NCBI RefSeq assembly: GCF_000968135.1
Contig: NZ_FO538765.1
Location: 3,360,001-3,424,000 of the forward strand
Origin: Magnetospira sp. QH-2
GTDB taxonomy: Bacteria; Pseudomonadota; Alphaproteobacteria; Rhodospirillales; Magnetospiraceae
Direction: 5' to 3'
Length of the DNA stretch: 64,000 bases
Shown here: in pieces, positions 31,975-41,742 of the stretch
Layout of the letters: each line of letters opens with the position of its first letter
Numbering within the stretch: position 1 is the first letter of the stretch
Program-made: the position numbers and the translations under genes
Notes under the pieces: generated by a model
What the model was told of the DNA's origin: nothing
The model's input: only the letters and a program-made list of their open reading frames with translations
Databases searched by the model: none

Positions 31975-34581
31975 TTAGATGGCATATTCCACGCCATGGG
32001 TGATCGCCCGGGCGTATTTCCGATCTTCCATCAAGATATGATAGACCATCCAGGATAGGAAGAAGCTGCGGAATTCGCCCCGGACAATGGTCTCGCCCGA
32101 CTGGATGCGCTCCGCGATCCGTTTGACGTCGGACACCAGATAGCGGTGAACCTGGGCATGTCGATCCAAGGCCTCATAGCGATGAGTCCTCAAAAGGGCC
32201 TCCTCGATCTCGAAATGGTGTTCCGTGTAGGCCACCATAGCTTGAATGGCTTCCAGGGTGTCGTGGTCACTATCCAGGCTGTCGGCCACCACGTTGGCCA
32301 GATCGAACAGCTTCTTGTGCTGATCATCCATGGAATCGATGCCGATACTGTATTCATCAAGCCAAGGAAAGGCGACGTCGCTCTCTTCAACATTGATCAC
32401 CAGCTTGTGCATGCGGGTCTGATAAAGCTCCAGAAGCTTCCATCGGGCTACCGGAATTTCAGCCACGAGATCCGCCGGAATCACGGCCATACGGACCCTG
32501 TCGCGGGCCACCGCCCGATAGATCGGTTCAACCCCATGCAGCACACAGATCTCGCCACAGACTCCCCATGGCCCCACTGTCTCTGCCACCGTATCGCCAA
32601 CCATGATATCCAGCTCGCCTTTTTGTACCAGGCAGAAGCGGTCACCGTCGCGCCAGTCCACGGCCTCTCCGGGCTCTAAAGTGGTGACCCGGACGGCGGC
32701 GGCCAATCGTCGCAGAGCCTTTTGCGACATGTTTTCGCCAAAGGGCGCGCTTTGCTCGAGGAATTCTTGAATTCCGGCAAGAATTTTAATCTCCGATTCC
32801 AACCCGTTCTCGTTGATGAACCGCTTGAAGGAATCCACGGGCAGGCAGAGGGCGCTGACAAAGCTGCGCGACCGGAAGGTCCGGAAATGGTCGAATCCTC
32901 CAATGGCGCCGATTTCGCCGATCATCGCCCCGGCGGCCACCAGGCCGCGAATGCCCTTGCTTCCCTTGATCACTTCCACCTGGCCGCTGAGCACCAGCAT
33001 TACCTCGGTACAGGGCCGGCCTTCCCGGGCCATGATGGCTTCTGGATTAAAAGTGCGGATTTCGTGATTGAGCAGCGAGCCCAACTGATGGGGTTTGGCC
33101 TTCGGGAAATAGGTTTTGAGAAAGTTGGCCGCGTCTCGGTAGCAATAGTCCTGCAGCGCCGGGATCAATACCTCCACGGTGCCGAACGGTGCCCCGCTAC
33201 CTATTTCCTTTTCTTCCAGGCTAAGCGGCGTGGCCCGGTGGGCAAGAATCAGTTTGCCCGAGGAATCGCTCTCGAAATCCGCGGCATCCCCATGAATCAT
33301 GCCGCCGCCGATATCGAGCTTTTTGATATTGACCTCGGTCAGGTAGTCGGCCCGCACGGCTTCCAAAGTCTGTTTGGAAATACCGGGCGCGGTGCTGTCT
33401 TCGGTCACCATGCCGTCCAGCACCGAAAAGGCCGCAATATCTGCCATATGGGCATAGCTGAAGTATTCCCCGTCGCCATGAACCCGGAACAGGAAGGGGG
33501 TGGTTTCAACCGGGTGCGGGGAATGAATGGGTTTGACCTCCAACCCATCCACGTCGTTCCACTCCCCGAGCTTGAGCAGCCGCACGTCGAAGAACTCGGC
33601 AACGCTTTCCTCGCTAATGGCCATCAACCCGGACATTTTCTTGGCCACCGAGGCCCAGACCTCGGGGGTGGCATAGTAGCGGATCCGGTGATCGGCCCGG
33701 ATCAGGGCGGTCAATCCGGCAAAATGATCGTCGTGACCGTGGGTATGGAACATTCCGGCCACTTCCTGAATGCCGATGCCCAAGGCCCGCAATGAAGCAT
33801 CGATATTGGGCCCGGCGTCGATCAGGAAGATGCGTCCTTGAAACATCAAGATGGAGCCCATGGACGGCCGGTTCACGTCCCAGCCATCCCCTTCGCCCGT
33901 ATGCACCACGGCAAAATACTCGCGCTTCAGGTCGTGATGGCTGAGCTGATAAGGCGTTTCATAGTTTTCGGATGCGGACAGGTTCAAGTCCACCTCGGCC
34001 CGCTCTTCGCCATGGCGGATTTCGAACCGGTTCTCGCCCAGGCGTTTAATGGTCACGCCGGGGCGAATTTCCACCGGTTGATTTTCCAGCACCTTGGTAT
34101 CCAACAGATCCCGGGGCGACCGGATGGCGCCGAAAGCAAATCTGAGCTTCATACGCATCCATTGGCGGGCGGTTTCCTCATCCACCCCGGCCTCAATCAT
34201 CTCTTCTTCCGAGATCAGGCCATAATTGCCCCGGAAAATGTATTCCATTTGCGTTCGGATTTGTTCCTCGGCGCCGATCAGCAAGGGTTTGACACCCTTG
34301 TTGTTGGGATGACCCGGAATAATCATCCCCTGGCGATAAAGTATCTGAAGTACCGGGAACTCAGCGAGGTTCGCGAAGTCGCCTTTTTGCAGCCCCCGAT
34401 CAGACAGCAAAATGGCATTGGGGCCGTTCTCGAAGGGCACCCCATCCACTTCCAACGACTGGATCAGCCCACGTTTGTAGAGGTGCTTTATACTATCGGC
34501 CGGACAACCGCATTGAATTCTGAGATCGGCCTCCGGGATTTCCACCCAATGGATACCGTTGGCGACGCGAATCTTGAGCAA
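31975..34581 (-). CDS. Metallo-beta-lactamase-fold / cyclic-nucleotide-binding / hemerythrin fusion protein
   Basis: 868 residues with an unusual order. Residues 1-200 are of unknown fold. A metallo-beta-lactamase domain spans about 220-460, with the metal motif HTHGHDDH at 279-286 and later His356, His378 and Asp381. Two CNB-like domains follow (about 505-600 and 620-715); the first cassette, GAMIGEIGAIGG, lacks the usual Pro-Arg-Ser/Thr-Ala, so cyclic nucleotide binding is doubtful. The C-terminal bacteriohemerythrin (about 740-862) has the complete di-iron set: His755, His789, Glu793, His808, His812, His848, Asp853. It begins with TTG behind a GGGGTAAGAG site. Probably a soluble oxygen- or NO-responsive enzyme; reaction unknown. 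Confidence 0.88.
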   Translation of the reverse strand: MLKIRVANGIHWVEIPEADLRIQCGCPADSIKHLYKRGLIQSLEVDGVPFENGPNAILLSDRGLQKGDFANLAEFPVLQILYRQGMIIPGHPNNKGVKPLLIGAEEQIRTQMEYIFRGNYGLISEEEMIEAGVDEETARQWMRMKLRFAFGAIRSPRDLLDTKVLENQPVEIRPGVTIKRLGENRFEIRHGEERAEVDLNLSASENYETPYQLSHHDLKREYFAVVHTGEGDGWDVNRPSMGSILMFQGRIFLIDAGPNIDASLRALGIGIQEVAGMFHTHGHDDHFAGLTALIRADHRIRYYATPEVWASVAKKMSGLMAISEESVAEFFDVRLLKLGEWNDVDGLEVKPIHSPHPVETTPFLFRVHGDGEYFSYAHMADIAAFSVLDGMVTEDSTAPGISKQTLEAVRADYLTEVNIKKLDIGGGMIHGDAADFESDSSGKLILAHRATPLSLEEKEIGSGAPFGTVEVLIPALQDYCYRDAANFLKTYFPKAKPHQLGSLLNHEIRTFNPEAIMAREGRPCTEVMLVLSGQVEVIKGSKGIRGLVAAGAMIGEIGAIGGFDHFRTFRSRSFVSALCLPVDSFKRFINENGLESEIKILAGIQEFLEQSAPFGENMSQKALRRLAAAVRVTTLEPGEAVDWRDGDRFCLVQKGELDIMVGDTVAETVGPWGVCGEICVLHGVEPIYRAVARDRVRMAVIPADLVAEIPVARWKLLELYQTRMHKLVINVEESDVAFPWLDEYSIGIDSMDDQHKKLFDLANVVADSLDSDHDTLEAIQAMVAYTEHHFEIEEALLRTHRYEALDRHAQVHRYLVSDVKRIAERIQSGETIVRGEFRSFFLSWMVYHILMEDRKYARAITHGVEYAI

Positions 34582-34612
34582 CTGCTCTTACCCCCCTTAC
34601 CGAAAGCAGGCC

Positions 34613-34641
34613 ATTACACCACATAAAGTCCAGCCAATCAA
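34613..34641 (-). promoter_or_regulatory. Sigma-70 promoter of the hemerythrin fusion gene
   Basis: On the minus strand TTGATT (34641-34636), a 17-bp spacer and TGTAAT (34618-34613) form a good promoter, about 30 bases before the TTG start at 34581. The remaining divergent interval up to 34780 shows nothing else distinct. Confidence 0.55.
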
Positions 34642-34780
34642 AGAACTTGAGAGGGACATTCGGTCTAAACATTTTAATCCCCGGCGAGATGATTATACTG
34701 GACAATGATTCGTCCACTAAGACCCGCCGACGGCGCTGCCGACGGACCAATCGGGTGACTGAAAGGCAAGGAATTTTCAA

Positions 34781-35629
34781 CTGTCCAGGCTCCTTTCCCT
34801 TGTCCTGTTCTGTTTATTGATCGGCAGCTTTCCCGTGCGGGCCGCGGAACCGCCTTTGGTACTCGCCATCCATCCCTATCGACCGGCCACCACCCTGGTG
34901 CAGGTCTTTCAACCCCTGGCCGACATCCTGGGGCAAAGCTTGGGGCGGACGGTCCAGGTGGATATCTCCTATGACTACCAGACCCATGTGGACCGAATAC
35001 AGCGAGACCAGGTGGATCTTGCCTACATGGGGCCCGCCGCCTTTGTCGGCATGTGGGCCAACGGCGATCCCAAACGGCTTCTCGGGCGATTGGAAATCGC
35101 TGGCGCCCCCACCTTTCACGGGATGATCGTCACGTCCGAGGGTAGCCCCGTCCATGCCTTAAGCGATCTCCATGGCAAGCGCATGGCATTTGGCGATCCA
35201 TTGTCCACCATGAGCCATCTGGTTCCCCGGTTCATGTTGTTGCAGGCAGGGGTCGGCGAAAGCGACCTTGCCGACATGCAGTTCCTCGGCAGCCACGATG
35301 ACGTGGCCTTGGGCGTGTTGATGGGCCGCTTCGATGCCGGCGCGGTCAAGCAGGAGGTCTTTGACAAGTATGGTCCCCGAGGCCTGCGGGGCCTGCAAGC
35401 CACACCGGAGATTTCCGAGCATGTATTTGTCGCCTCCGATCGCCTGGACCAGACGCAAGTGGATAAACTGCGCCGGACCCTGATCGGGCTCGCGGGCCAC
35501 AAGGAGGGTCTGACGGCCCTGCGCAGCATCAAAAGCACGGCCAGCGGGATCGTTTCGGCGACGGTGGAGGACTATCGTAATTTGCGCGACATTCTCGCTG
35601 ATCTGAAGAAACGCGGGATCGCGCCATGA
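34781..35629 (+). CDS. PhnD-like periplasmic substrate-binding protein
   Basis: About 282 residues of the phosphate/phosphonate (PhnD/SsuA-like) binding-protein family: AIHPYRPATTLVQVFQPLADIL, VDLAYMGPAAFVGM, LSDLHGKRMAFGDPLSTMSHLVPR and VKQEVFDKYG. The signal peptide (LSRLLSLVLFCLLIGSFPVRA) begins before any ATG or GTG. The in-frame TTG at 34817 would cut the signal. CTG at 34781, preceded by AAGGA eight bases away, is the best start, which makes this a rare CTG initiation. Its stop overlaps the next histidine kinase gene by ATGA, so it probably serves as a periplasmic ligand sensor for that kinase rather than in transport; no permease gene is near. Confidence 0.8.
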   Translation: MSRLLSLVLFCLLIGSFPVRAAEPPLVLAIHPYRPATTLVQVFQPLADILGQSLGRTVQVDISYDYQTHVDRIQRDQVDLAYMGPAAFVGMWANGDPKRLLGRLEIAGAPTFHGMIVTSEGSPVHALSDLHGKRMAFGDPLSTMSHLVPRFMLLQAGVGESDLADMQFLGSHDDVALGVLMGRFDAGAVKQEVFDKYGPRGLRGLQATPEISEHVFVASDRLDQTQVDKLRRTLIGLAGHKEGLTALRSIKSTASGIVSATVEDYRNLRDILADLKKRGIAP

Positions 35630-37347
35630 AGCTATCTCCCGCCTGGGCCGCACTGATCGGAATCCTGACCGTGCTCACCTTGCTGGTTGGCGTGGTCTAT
35701 ATCGGGGCCATCCACCAAGTTCGAACGATCTTAGAAGATGATATCCAAGATTCCCTGCGTTCGGATTTGCTGACCTTGGAGCAGGCCGCCCGGGAAATGC
35801 TCCTCAAGCATCACTACGAGAATGTCGAATCCATGTTTCTCGACTGGGCCGAGCGCACCGCCCCGGTCTCCGAATTTGTCGGCCGGGCGCCCAATGGTTT
35901 TGCCATCGCCACCTTTAACCGCCCGACCGGATCCCTGGAAACACGTCGGATGGAACACCGGATTCTTCATGAAGAGACCCTCTTGCTGACGCTCTCGGTC
36001 ACCTACGACCTGAGTTCTGTCGACAAGCGGGTCAAGTCCCTGCGCATTCTAATCCTGGCCGTGTTTCCGGTTTCAGTCCTGTTTCTCGGCGGCATTCTAT
36101 GGGAAACCGTCCGCCGGTCGGCGCTCGTGCCCATGGAACGGGCGCAGAAAGATCTTCGTCGGTACCAAGATCATCTGGAATCCATGGTCGAGGAGCGAAC
36201 GCACGAACTGGAAGACGAGGTCCGGATCCGATCCCAGGCAGAGGAAGCCCTGCGCAATCATTCGGCTTTCCTGGATACCTTGCTCGAAGCAGTCCCGGCA
36301 CCGGTATTCTTCAAAAATGACAGCATGGTCTATATCGGCTGCAATCGCGCCTTCGAAAACTTTATCGGCATGGATCGCAATGACATCCTGCAAAGGACCG
36401 TGTTCGAAATTGCACCGCCGGACCTTGCCGAAATCTACCACCAGGCGGATCAGGCTCTGTTCGACATGGGCGGAACCCAGGTCTACGAAGCGTCGGTCAA
36501 GCACCAAGACGGGCGCTATCGGGACGTGATCTTCCACAAGGCCGTGTTTCAGAAAGCCAATGGCGAGCCCGGTGGCATCATTGGATTGATGGTGGATATC
36601 AGCGACCGCAAGAATGTCGAACGGGACCTGGCCCAGCGGACCCGCAAACTGGAATGGTCCAACGCCGAACTGAAACAGTTTGCCTACGTGACGTCTCACG
36701 ACCTGCAAGAACCTCTGCGCACGGTCTCCAGCTATTTGCAGTTGCTGCAAAACCGCTACGGCGATGACCTTGCGCCCGAGGCCCATGAGTTCATGGATTT
36801 CGCCATCGGCGGCGCCAGCCGCATGAGCCGCTTGATCAATGACTTGCTGGCCTATTCGCGGATCACCACCCATCCGCAGGACCAAGAGCAAGCCGATTTG
36901 AACCACCTGCTGGAAAATGCCCTGGCCAATCTTACCGTAGCGATTGATGAATCCGACGCCAAGGTGACCCACGATGATTTGCCCACGACCATGGGCGATC
37001 CGGGACAGTTGAGCCGCTTGCTGCAAAACCTGATTGGGAATGCGATCAAGTACCGCGATCCGGACCGGTCCCCCGCTATTCACATAGAGGCCAAGCGGGG
37101 CGACGGGGAATGGATTTTGTCGGTCTCCGACAATGGGATCGGTATCGACAGTGCCCACTTCCACAAAATTTTTCAGATCTTCCAACGACTCCACCAGGAT
37201 GAGGAATATGGCGGAACCGGAATCGGACTGGCGATTTGCAAACGGATCGTTGAGCGCCATGGCGGACGGATCTGGGTGGACAGCGAACCCGGTTGCGGCA
37301 GTACCTTCTGTTTCTCCCTGCCCGATGAGAATCAGACCTTCGATTAA
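35626..37347 (+). CDS. Sensor histidine kinase with PAS domain, coupled to a periplasmic binding protein
   Basis: 573 residues. Membrane helices lie at about 7-28 and 140-162, flanking a periplasmic domain of about 110 residues. A coiled coil ([17 protein letters not shown]) and a PAS/PAC domain ([21 protein letters not shown] to LMVDISDRK) follow. The dimerisation domain carries the phosphorylated His in [16 protein letters not shown], the subtype common in phytochrome-like kinases. The ATPase has [16 protein letters not shown] and GTGIGLA. It starts inside the stop of the PhnD-like gene (ATGA). The pair looks like a binding-protein-triggered two-component sensor; no cognate regulator is adjacent. 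Confidence 0.9.
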   Translation: MKLSPAWAALIGILTVLTLLVGVVYIGAIHQVRTILEDDIQDSLRSDLLTLEQAAREMLLKHHYENVESMFLDWAERTAPVSEFVGRAPNGFAIATFNRPTGSLETRRMEHRILHEETLLLTLSVTYDLSSVDKRVKSLRILILAVFPVSVLFLGGILWETVRRSALVPMERAQKDLRRYQDHLESMVEERTHELEDEVRIRSQAEEALRNHSAFLDTLLEAVPAPVFFKNDSMVYIGCNRAFENFIGMDRNDILQRTVFEIAPPDLAEIYHQADQALFDMGGTQVYEASVKHQDGRYRDVIFHKAVFQKANGEPGGIIGLMVDISDRKNVERDLAQRTRKLEWSNAELKQFAYVTSHDLQEPLRTVSSYLQLLQNRYGDDLAPEAHEFMDFAIGGASRMSRLINDLLAYSRITTHPQDQEQADLNHLLENALANLTVAIDESDAKVTHDDLPTTMGDPGQLSRLLQNLIGNAIKYRDPDRSPAIHIEAKRGDGEWILSVSDNGIGIDSAHFHKIFQIFQRLHQDEEYGGTGIGLAICKRIVERHGGRIWVDSEPGCGSTFCFSLPDENQTFD

Positions 37348-37422
37348 GGCAAATTCCCTTCCCCGCGGCCATGGGTCGTGATACGGCCTGAGGATGGCTC
37401 TATCGGATGAGGACTGCCGCCC

Positions 37423-39750
37423 GTGACCAAGAAACCGTACCAGCCCGCCCCATTCCCTTCGCGGCAGGAGATCCTTGATTTCATCGCCCGCCAGCCAGGA
37501 TCAATGGGCAAGCGTGAAATTGCCCGCGCATTCAAGCTTGATGCGGGTCAAAAAATCCGCTTGAAGCGCATCTTACGTGAATTGAAAGACGAAGGCCTGT
37601 TGGGCCAGGAGCGTGGCAAGCGGCTGCGCCCTTCGGGGAGCCTGCCGGACGTTTCCGTGCTTGATGTCACCGGCACCGACTCCGATGGTGAACTGCTCGC
37701 CCGCCCGGTCAAATGGAATGATGAAACCGATGGCCCGCCGCCGCCGGTATTCGTCGTTCCGGACAAACGGCGAGGACCGGCACCGGGAATCGGCGACCGG
37801 GTATTGGCACGCCTGTCAAAAGCCGGGGATGGCGCCTACGAGGCCAGGGTAATCCGTCGTTTGTCCGAAGCCCCGGCGCGCGTGCTCGGAGTTTTTTCCG
37901 ACATGGGGCCGCAGGGCCGTATCCGCCCGGTGGATCGCAAAAATGCCAAGGAAATGATCGTCGCGCCGGAAAACCGTTTGGACGCCAAGGAAGGCGAACT
38001 GGTGCTCGCCCAGATTCTGCCGGGACGCCCCTTCGGATTGCGCGCCGCCAAGGTGGTGGAATGCCTGGGCGCCCGTGCCGGGGCCCGATCCGCCACCCAG
38101 ATTGCCATCTATAGCCGGGGGATCCCGGTGGATTTCCCACCCGAAGCCATCCAACAGGCCGAGGCCGCCGGTCCCGCCGAGCTGGGCTCGCGCACCGATC
38201 TGCGCGACATTCCGCTGGTGACCATCGACGGTGCCGATGCCCGCGATTTCGACGATGCGGTCTGGGCCGAGCCCGCCGAGGAGGGCGGATGGCACCTGTT
38301 GGTGGCCATTGCCGATGTGGCTTGGTACGTGCGGCCCAATGATGCCCTTGACCGGGCAGCCAAAGAGCGTGGCAACTCGGTCTATTTCCCCGACCGGGCC
38401 ATTCACATGCTACCCGAGGCACTCTCCGCCGGTTGGTGCTCCCTGCGCCCGCACGAAGAACGACCCTGTCTGGCGGTGCATCTGTGGATCGATGCCAAGG
38501 GCCATTTGCATCGCCACAAGTTCGTGCGCGGCCTGATGCGCTCGGCGGCACGACTGACCTATGAACAGCTCCAAGCCGCCCGCGACGGCCAGCCGGACGA
38601 GACTACCGCGCCATTGATGGACAAGGTTGTCGCACCGCTCTATGGCGCCTATGAAGCATTCTTGAAGGATCGGGAAAATAGAGGGGTTCTTGAATTGGAT
38701 CTCCCGGAGCGGAGGGTGGTCCTTGATGACTCCGGCGAGGTGGCGCGGGTCGAAAGACGCCAGCGTTTCGATAGCCACAAGCTGATCGAAGAGTTCATGA
38801 TCTGCGCCAATGTGGCGGCGGCGGAAACGCTGGAGCGTCAAGGGCAGCCGTGCATGTATCGGGTCCATGACGAGCCGACCCGCGAGAAAGTGGAGACCCT
38901 GCGGCAGTTTCTGGAAACCTTGAAAATCAACCTGCCCAAGGGCGGTGTCACCCGACCGGCACAGTTCAACGGCCTGATGAAGCGGGTCGCCGACACGCCC
39001 TATGCGCATATGGTCAGCGAAGTTGTCTTGCGGTCCCAGGCACAGGCCGAGTACAGCCCCGACAACTATGGCCACTTCGGTCTGGCCTTGCGCCGCTATT
39101 GCCATTTTACCTCGCCTATCCGCCGCTACGCCGATTTGCTGGTGCATCGCGCGCTGATCCGGTCTCTTCGGCCCAGCGCCGGGTCGCTGCCCAAGGATCC
39201 GGGAGACTTCAAGCAGATCGGCAAGCATATCTCGGACACCGAGCGGCGCGCCTCGGCCGCGGAGCGCGACGCGGTGGATCGCTACATGGCGGCCTTCATG
39301 GCCGACAAGGTGGGCGCCACCTTTGCCGCCCGGGTCAACGGGGTGACTCGCTTCGGCCTGTTCGTCACCCTTGATGACAGTGGCGCCGATGGATTGATCC
39401 CCATCTCCACCCTGCCCGATGACTATTACGACCATGTGGAAGAACAGCACCTCCTGCTGGGTCGCTCCACCGGACGGACGTTTCGGCTGGGCGAGCCCTT
39501 GGAGGTTCGCCTGACCGAAGCCGACCCGGTGTCCGGCGGCTTGGTCATGGAACTGTGCGAGCATTGGGAGCCGCCTGCCTGGATCAAGGATCTGGGCGGC
39601 CATCCCCGCGTCACCCGAGCCAGACCGGGAGGGTCGCATCGCAAGGGAGACCCGAAGGGGAATTATAAGGGGAAATCGAGGGGCAAGCCGAACAGGGGCG
39701 GCAAAAAACCCGGAAAAAAGCCCAACCGGGTGGGAAAACACCGCCAATGA
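37423..39750 (+). CDS. rnr: Ribonuclease R
   Basis: 775 residues. An N-terminal winged helix (about 20-65) and cold-shock domains precede the RNB catalytic domain, with the metal-binding run DGADARDFDDAVWAE at about 267-281 and FTSPIRRYADLLVHR later. An S1 domain (about 626-705) and a Lys/Gly-rich tail (KGDPKGNYKGKSRGK...) complete the RNase R layout. It degrades structured RNA 3' to 5' processively. The GTG start at 37423 is the first codon of the conserved frame. Confidence 0.95.
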   Translation: MTKKPYQPAPFPSRQEILDFIARQPGSMGKREIARAFKLDAGQKIRLKRILRELKDEGLLGQERGKRLRPSGSLPDVSVLDVTGTDSDGELLARPVKWNDETDGPPPPVFVVPDKRRGPAPGIGDRVLARLSKAGDGAYEARVIRRLSEAPARVLGVFSDMGPQGRIRPVDRKNAKEMIVAPENRLDAKEGELVLAQILPGRPFGLRAAKVVECLGARAGARSATQIAIYSRGIPVDFPPEAIQQAEAAGPAELGSRTDLRDIPLVTIDGADARDFDDAVWAEPAEEGGWHLLVAIADVAWYVRPNDALDRAAKERGNSVYFPDRAIHMLPEALSAGWCSLRPHEERPCLAVHLWIDAKGHLHRHKFVRGLMRSAARLTYEQLQAARDGQPDETTAPLMDKVVAPLYGAYEAFLKDRENRGVLELDLPERRVVLDDSGEVARVERRQRFDSHKLIEEFMICANVAAAETLERQGQPCMYRVHDEPTREKVETLRQFLETLKINLPKGGVTRPAQFNGLMKRVADTPYAHMVSEVVLRSQAQAEYSPDNYGHFGLALRRYCHFTSPIRRYADLLVHRALIRSLRPSAGSLPKDPGDFKQIGKHISDTERRASAAERDAVDRYMAAFMADKVGATFAARVNGVTRFGLFVTLDDSGADGLIPISTLPDDYYDHVEEQHLLLGRSTGRTFRLGEPLEVRLTEADPVSGGLVMELCEHWEPPAWIKDLGGHPRVTRARPGGSHRKGDPKGNYKGKSRGKPNRGGKKPGKKPNRVGKHRQ

Positions 39751-39795
39751 GCGGCGATGGGTGACACTTGCCCCTAATTGCGGCACAATCGCATT

Positions 39796-41415
39796 ATGAC
39801 TTTTCGCATCGCCGCCGCGATCGTTCATACACTCTTCTGCCTCGGCTTTTTCGTGGCGGGCTGTGCGCCCGTGCCCACGACGACCACGCCCAGCGCCACG
39901 ACACCCGTGGCAACCTCGGTGGCAAGCCTTGCGCCGCTGCCTCGCCCGGCCATGACCCATACCCTGACCACTGGGTATGAAGCCATCACCGACAAGTTCA
40001 TCCAACCGGTATCCGTGGCCCGGCTGGCCCTCGACGGGCTTCAGGGACTGGGGGCCATTGATCCCGCCCTGGTCGCCAGGGCTGATGACAAGCAACTGGA
40101 AATCCGTGTTGGCGCGGTCAAACTGGCCAGCCTCGCTGTTCCCGAGGAAGGCGACGTGGGGGCCTGGGCCCGCCTGTCCATTGACGCCATCGATGCCGCC
40201 CGGCACGGCTCTCCGGCCCTGCGCAAGGCGGATTCCGAGACGGTCTACGAAGCCTTGTTCGACAGTGCTCTTTCGCAACTCGATGTCTATTCCCGATACG
40301 CCGGTGCCGAACAGGCACGAAAACAGCGGGCGCGGCGGGAAGGTTTCGGCGGCATCGGCATCCGCTATCGCGCCGCCGCATCCCGGGTGCGGATCACCGA
40401 AGTATTGCCCGATACACCGGCCCATGTGGCGGGGATCACCAAGAATAGCCTGATCACTCAGATCGACGGCGCGGGTACGGCCAAATTGAATCGGATCCAG
40501 ATCCAAAACCTGTTGCGTGGCCCCATCAATAGCCGGGTCACGCTACGCATCCTGCCCGCCAACGAGCACAAGGCCGTGACCTTTGACCTGGTACGGCGGC
40601 GCATCGTTCCCGCCTCGGTTTTCGACAAGGGAACCAAAGACGGTATCGTGGTGCTGCGCATTTCCAGCTTCAATCAGCACACCAGCCGCAACCTGGCCAA
40701 GGCAATCAAAGAAAAGAAAGACCAGTTGGGAAGCACCTTTCGAGGGCTGATCATCGATCTGCGCGGCAATCCTGGCGGCCTTTTGCGGCAAGCCATCGAC
40801 GTGGTGGACCTGTTCTTGGATCAAGGGGCCATCGTGCGCACCCGGGGCCGCCATGATGATAGCTTCCAGTCTTACGAAGCGGAATCCGGCGATATCCTGA
40901 ACGGGTTGCCTTTGGTTTTGGTGGTGGATGGCAAGTCCGCTTCGGCCGCGGAGATTGTTGCGGCGGCCTTGCAAGATCATGGTCGCGCCGCGGTGATTGG
41001 CACCAGCTCTTATGGCAAGGGCACGGTCCAGACGGTGATTCGGCTCCCCAACGATGGCGAGATGACTCTGACTTGGTCCCGGTTTATTTCCCCATCGGGC
41101 TATGTGCTGCACGGTCTTGGCGTCCGTCCCGTTCTCTGCACCAGCCGGAATACCAGCTGGAGCGACAAGACCGATGCCGATCTCTCCGACATGGTCGATC
41201 GAGGTCGCGCCGCGCTAACCGCTTGGCGAACGGCACCTTCGGACGACAATGTCCAGCGCGGCGCGCTCCGTGATGCCTGCCCGGCCGAGCGACGGCGACA
41301 TAACAGCGACCTGGTTTTAGCTCGGCGGGTGGTGTCGGATACCCCGCTTTATGCCCATATGATCACCCCAAAGGCCACCGCGTCGGTGGCTGAACATCGC
41401 CCCGAGTCCAATTGA
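39796..41415 (+). CDS. S41-family C-terminal processing peptidase, predicted lipoprotein
   Basis: 539 residues from ATG 39796 (an in-frame TTG six codons earlier is unlikely). The signal ends in the lipobox FVAGC, so it is a predicted lipoprotein. A PDZ domain (GFGGIGIRYRAAASRVRITEVLPDTPAHVAGI) is followed by the S41 core, with Ser in DGKSASAAEIVAAAL and Lys in YGKGTVQT forming the Ser/Lys dyad. It cleaves periplasmic or envelope proteins at C-termini. The gene lies between rnr and rpmG. Confidence 0.9.
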   Translation: MTFRIAAAIVHTLFCLGFFVAGCAPVPTTTTPSATTPVATSVASLAPLPRPAMTHTLTTGYEAITDKFIQPVSVARLALDGLQGLGAIDPALVARADDKQLEIRVGAVKLASLAVPEEGDVGAWARLSIDAIDAARHGSPALRKADSETVYEALFDSALSQLDVYSRYAGAEQARKQRARREGFGGIGIRYRAAASRVRITEVLPDTPAHVAGITKNSLITQIDGAGTAKLNRIQIQNLLRGPINSRVTLRILPANEHKAVTFDLVRRRIVPASVFDKGTKDGIVVLRISSFNQHTSRNLAKAIKEKKDQLGSTFRGLIIDLRGNPGGLLRQAIDVVDLFLDQGAIVRTRGRHDDSFQSYEAESGDILNGLPLVLVVDGKSASAAEIVAAALQDHGRAAVIGTSSYGKGTVQTVIRLPNDGEMTLTWSRFISPSGYVLHGLGVRPVLCTSRNTSWSDKTDADLSDMVDRGRAALTAWRTAPSDDNVQRGALRDACPAERRRHNSDLVLARRVVSDTPLYAHMITPKATASVAEHRPESN

Positions 41416-41418
41416 TCC

Positions 41419-41446
41419 TTGACAGGGTCTGATGGCGCTGTATCTT
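41419..41446 (+). promoter_or_regulatory. Sigma-70 promoter of rpmG
   Basis: A perfect TTGACA (41419-41424), a 16-bp spacer and TATCTT (41441-41446) stand about 40 bases before the rpmG ATG, right after the S41 peptidase stop. This fits a strong promoter for a ribosomal protein gene. Confidence 0.6.
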
Positions 41447-41488
41447 GCGCCGCTCTGGATTTACAACGACCGAACGGGAATCGAACCC

Positions 41489-41656
41489 ATGGCCAAGCCA
41501 TCGACCATTCAGGTAAAGTTGGTGAGCACCGCCGACACCGGCTTTTTCTATGTGACCAACAAGAACCCGAAGACTTCCACCGAGAAGCTTCAGTTCCGCA
41601 AGTACGATCCGGTGGCGCGCAAGCACGTGCTGTTCAAGGAATCCAAGATCAAGTAA
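41489..41656 (+). CDS. rpmG: 50S ribosomal protein L33
   Basis: 55 residues, [20 protein letters not shown]..., matching bacterial L33 over its whole length ([31 protein letters not shown]). It lacks the zinc-binding Cys pairs, so it is the Cys-minus form. The frame is open 19 codons upstream, but the ATG at 41489 gives the exact family N-terminus. It has its own promoter and terminator. Confidence 0.97.
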   Translation: MAKPSTIQVKLVSTADTGFFYVTNKNPKTSTEKLQFRKYDPVARKHVLFKESKIK

Positions 41657-41693
41657 GAACGCGGACGGCGGCTTCGGTCGCGATCCACGGACG

Positions 41694-41723
41694 AAACCCG
41701 CGCCGGATGGCTGCGGGTTTTTT
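41694..41723. terminator. Rho-independent terminator between rpmG and pleD
   Basis: AAACCCGC at 41694-41701 pairs with GCGGGTTT at 41713-41720 around an 11-base loop, followed by more Ts. As rpmG and pleD converge, and the arms begin with AAA on the other side, it may work for both. Confidence 0.8.
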
Positions 41724-41742
41724 GTCGTTTCCGGGAAATGCC

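Noticed and set aside
38410-40506. 698-codon minus-strand open frame across rnr and the S41 peptidase gene
   Set aside because: Both plus-strand genes have complete family motifs. The antisense frame has none and is a by-product of GC-rich third positions.
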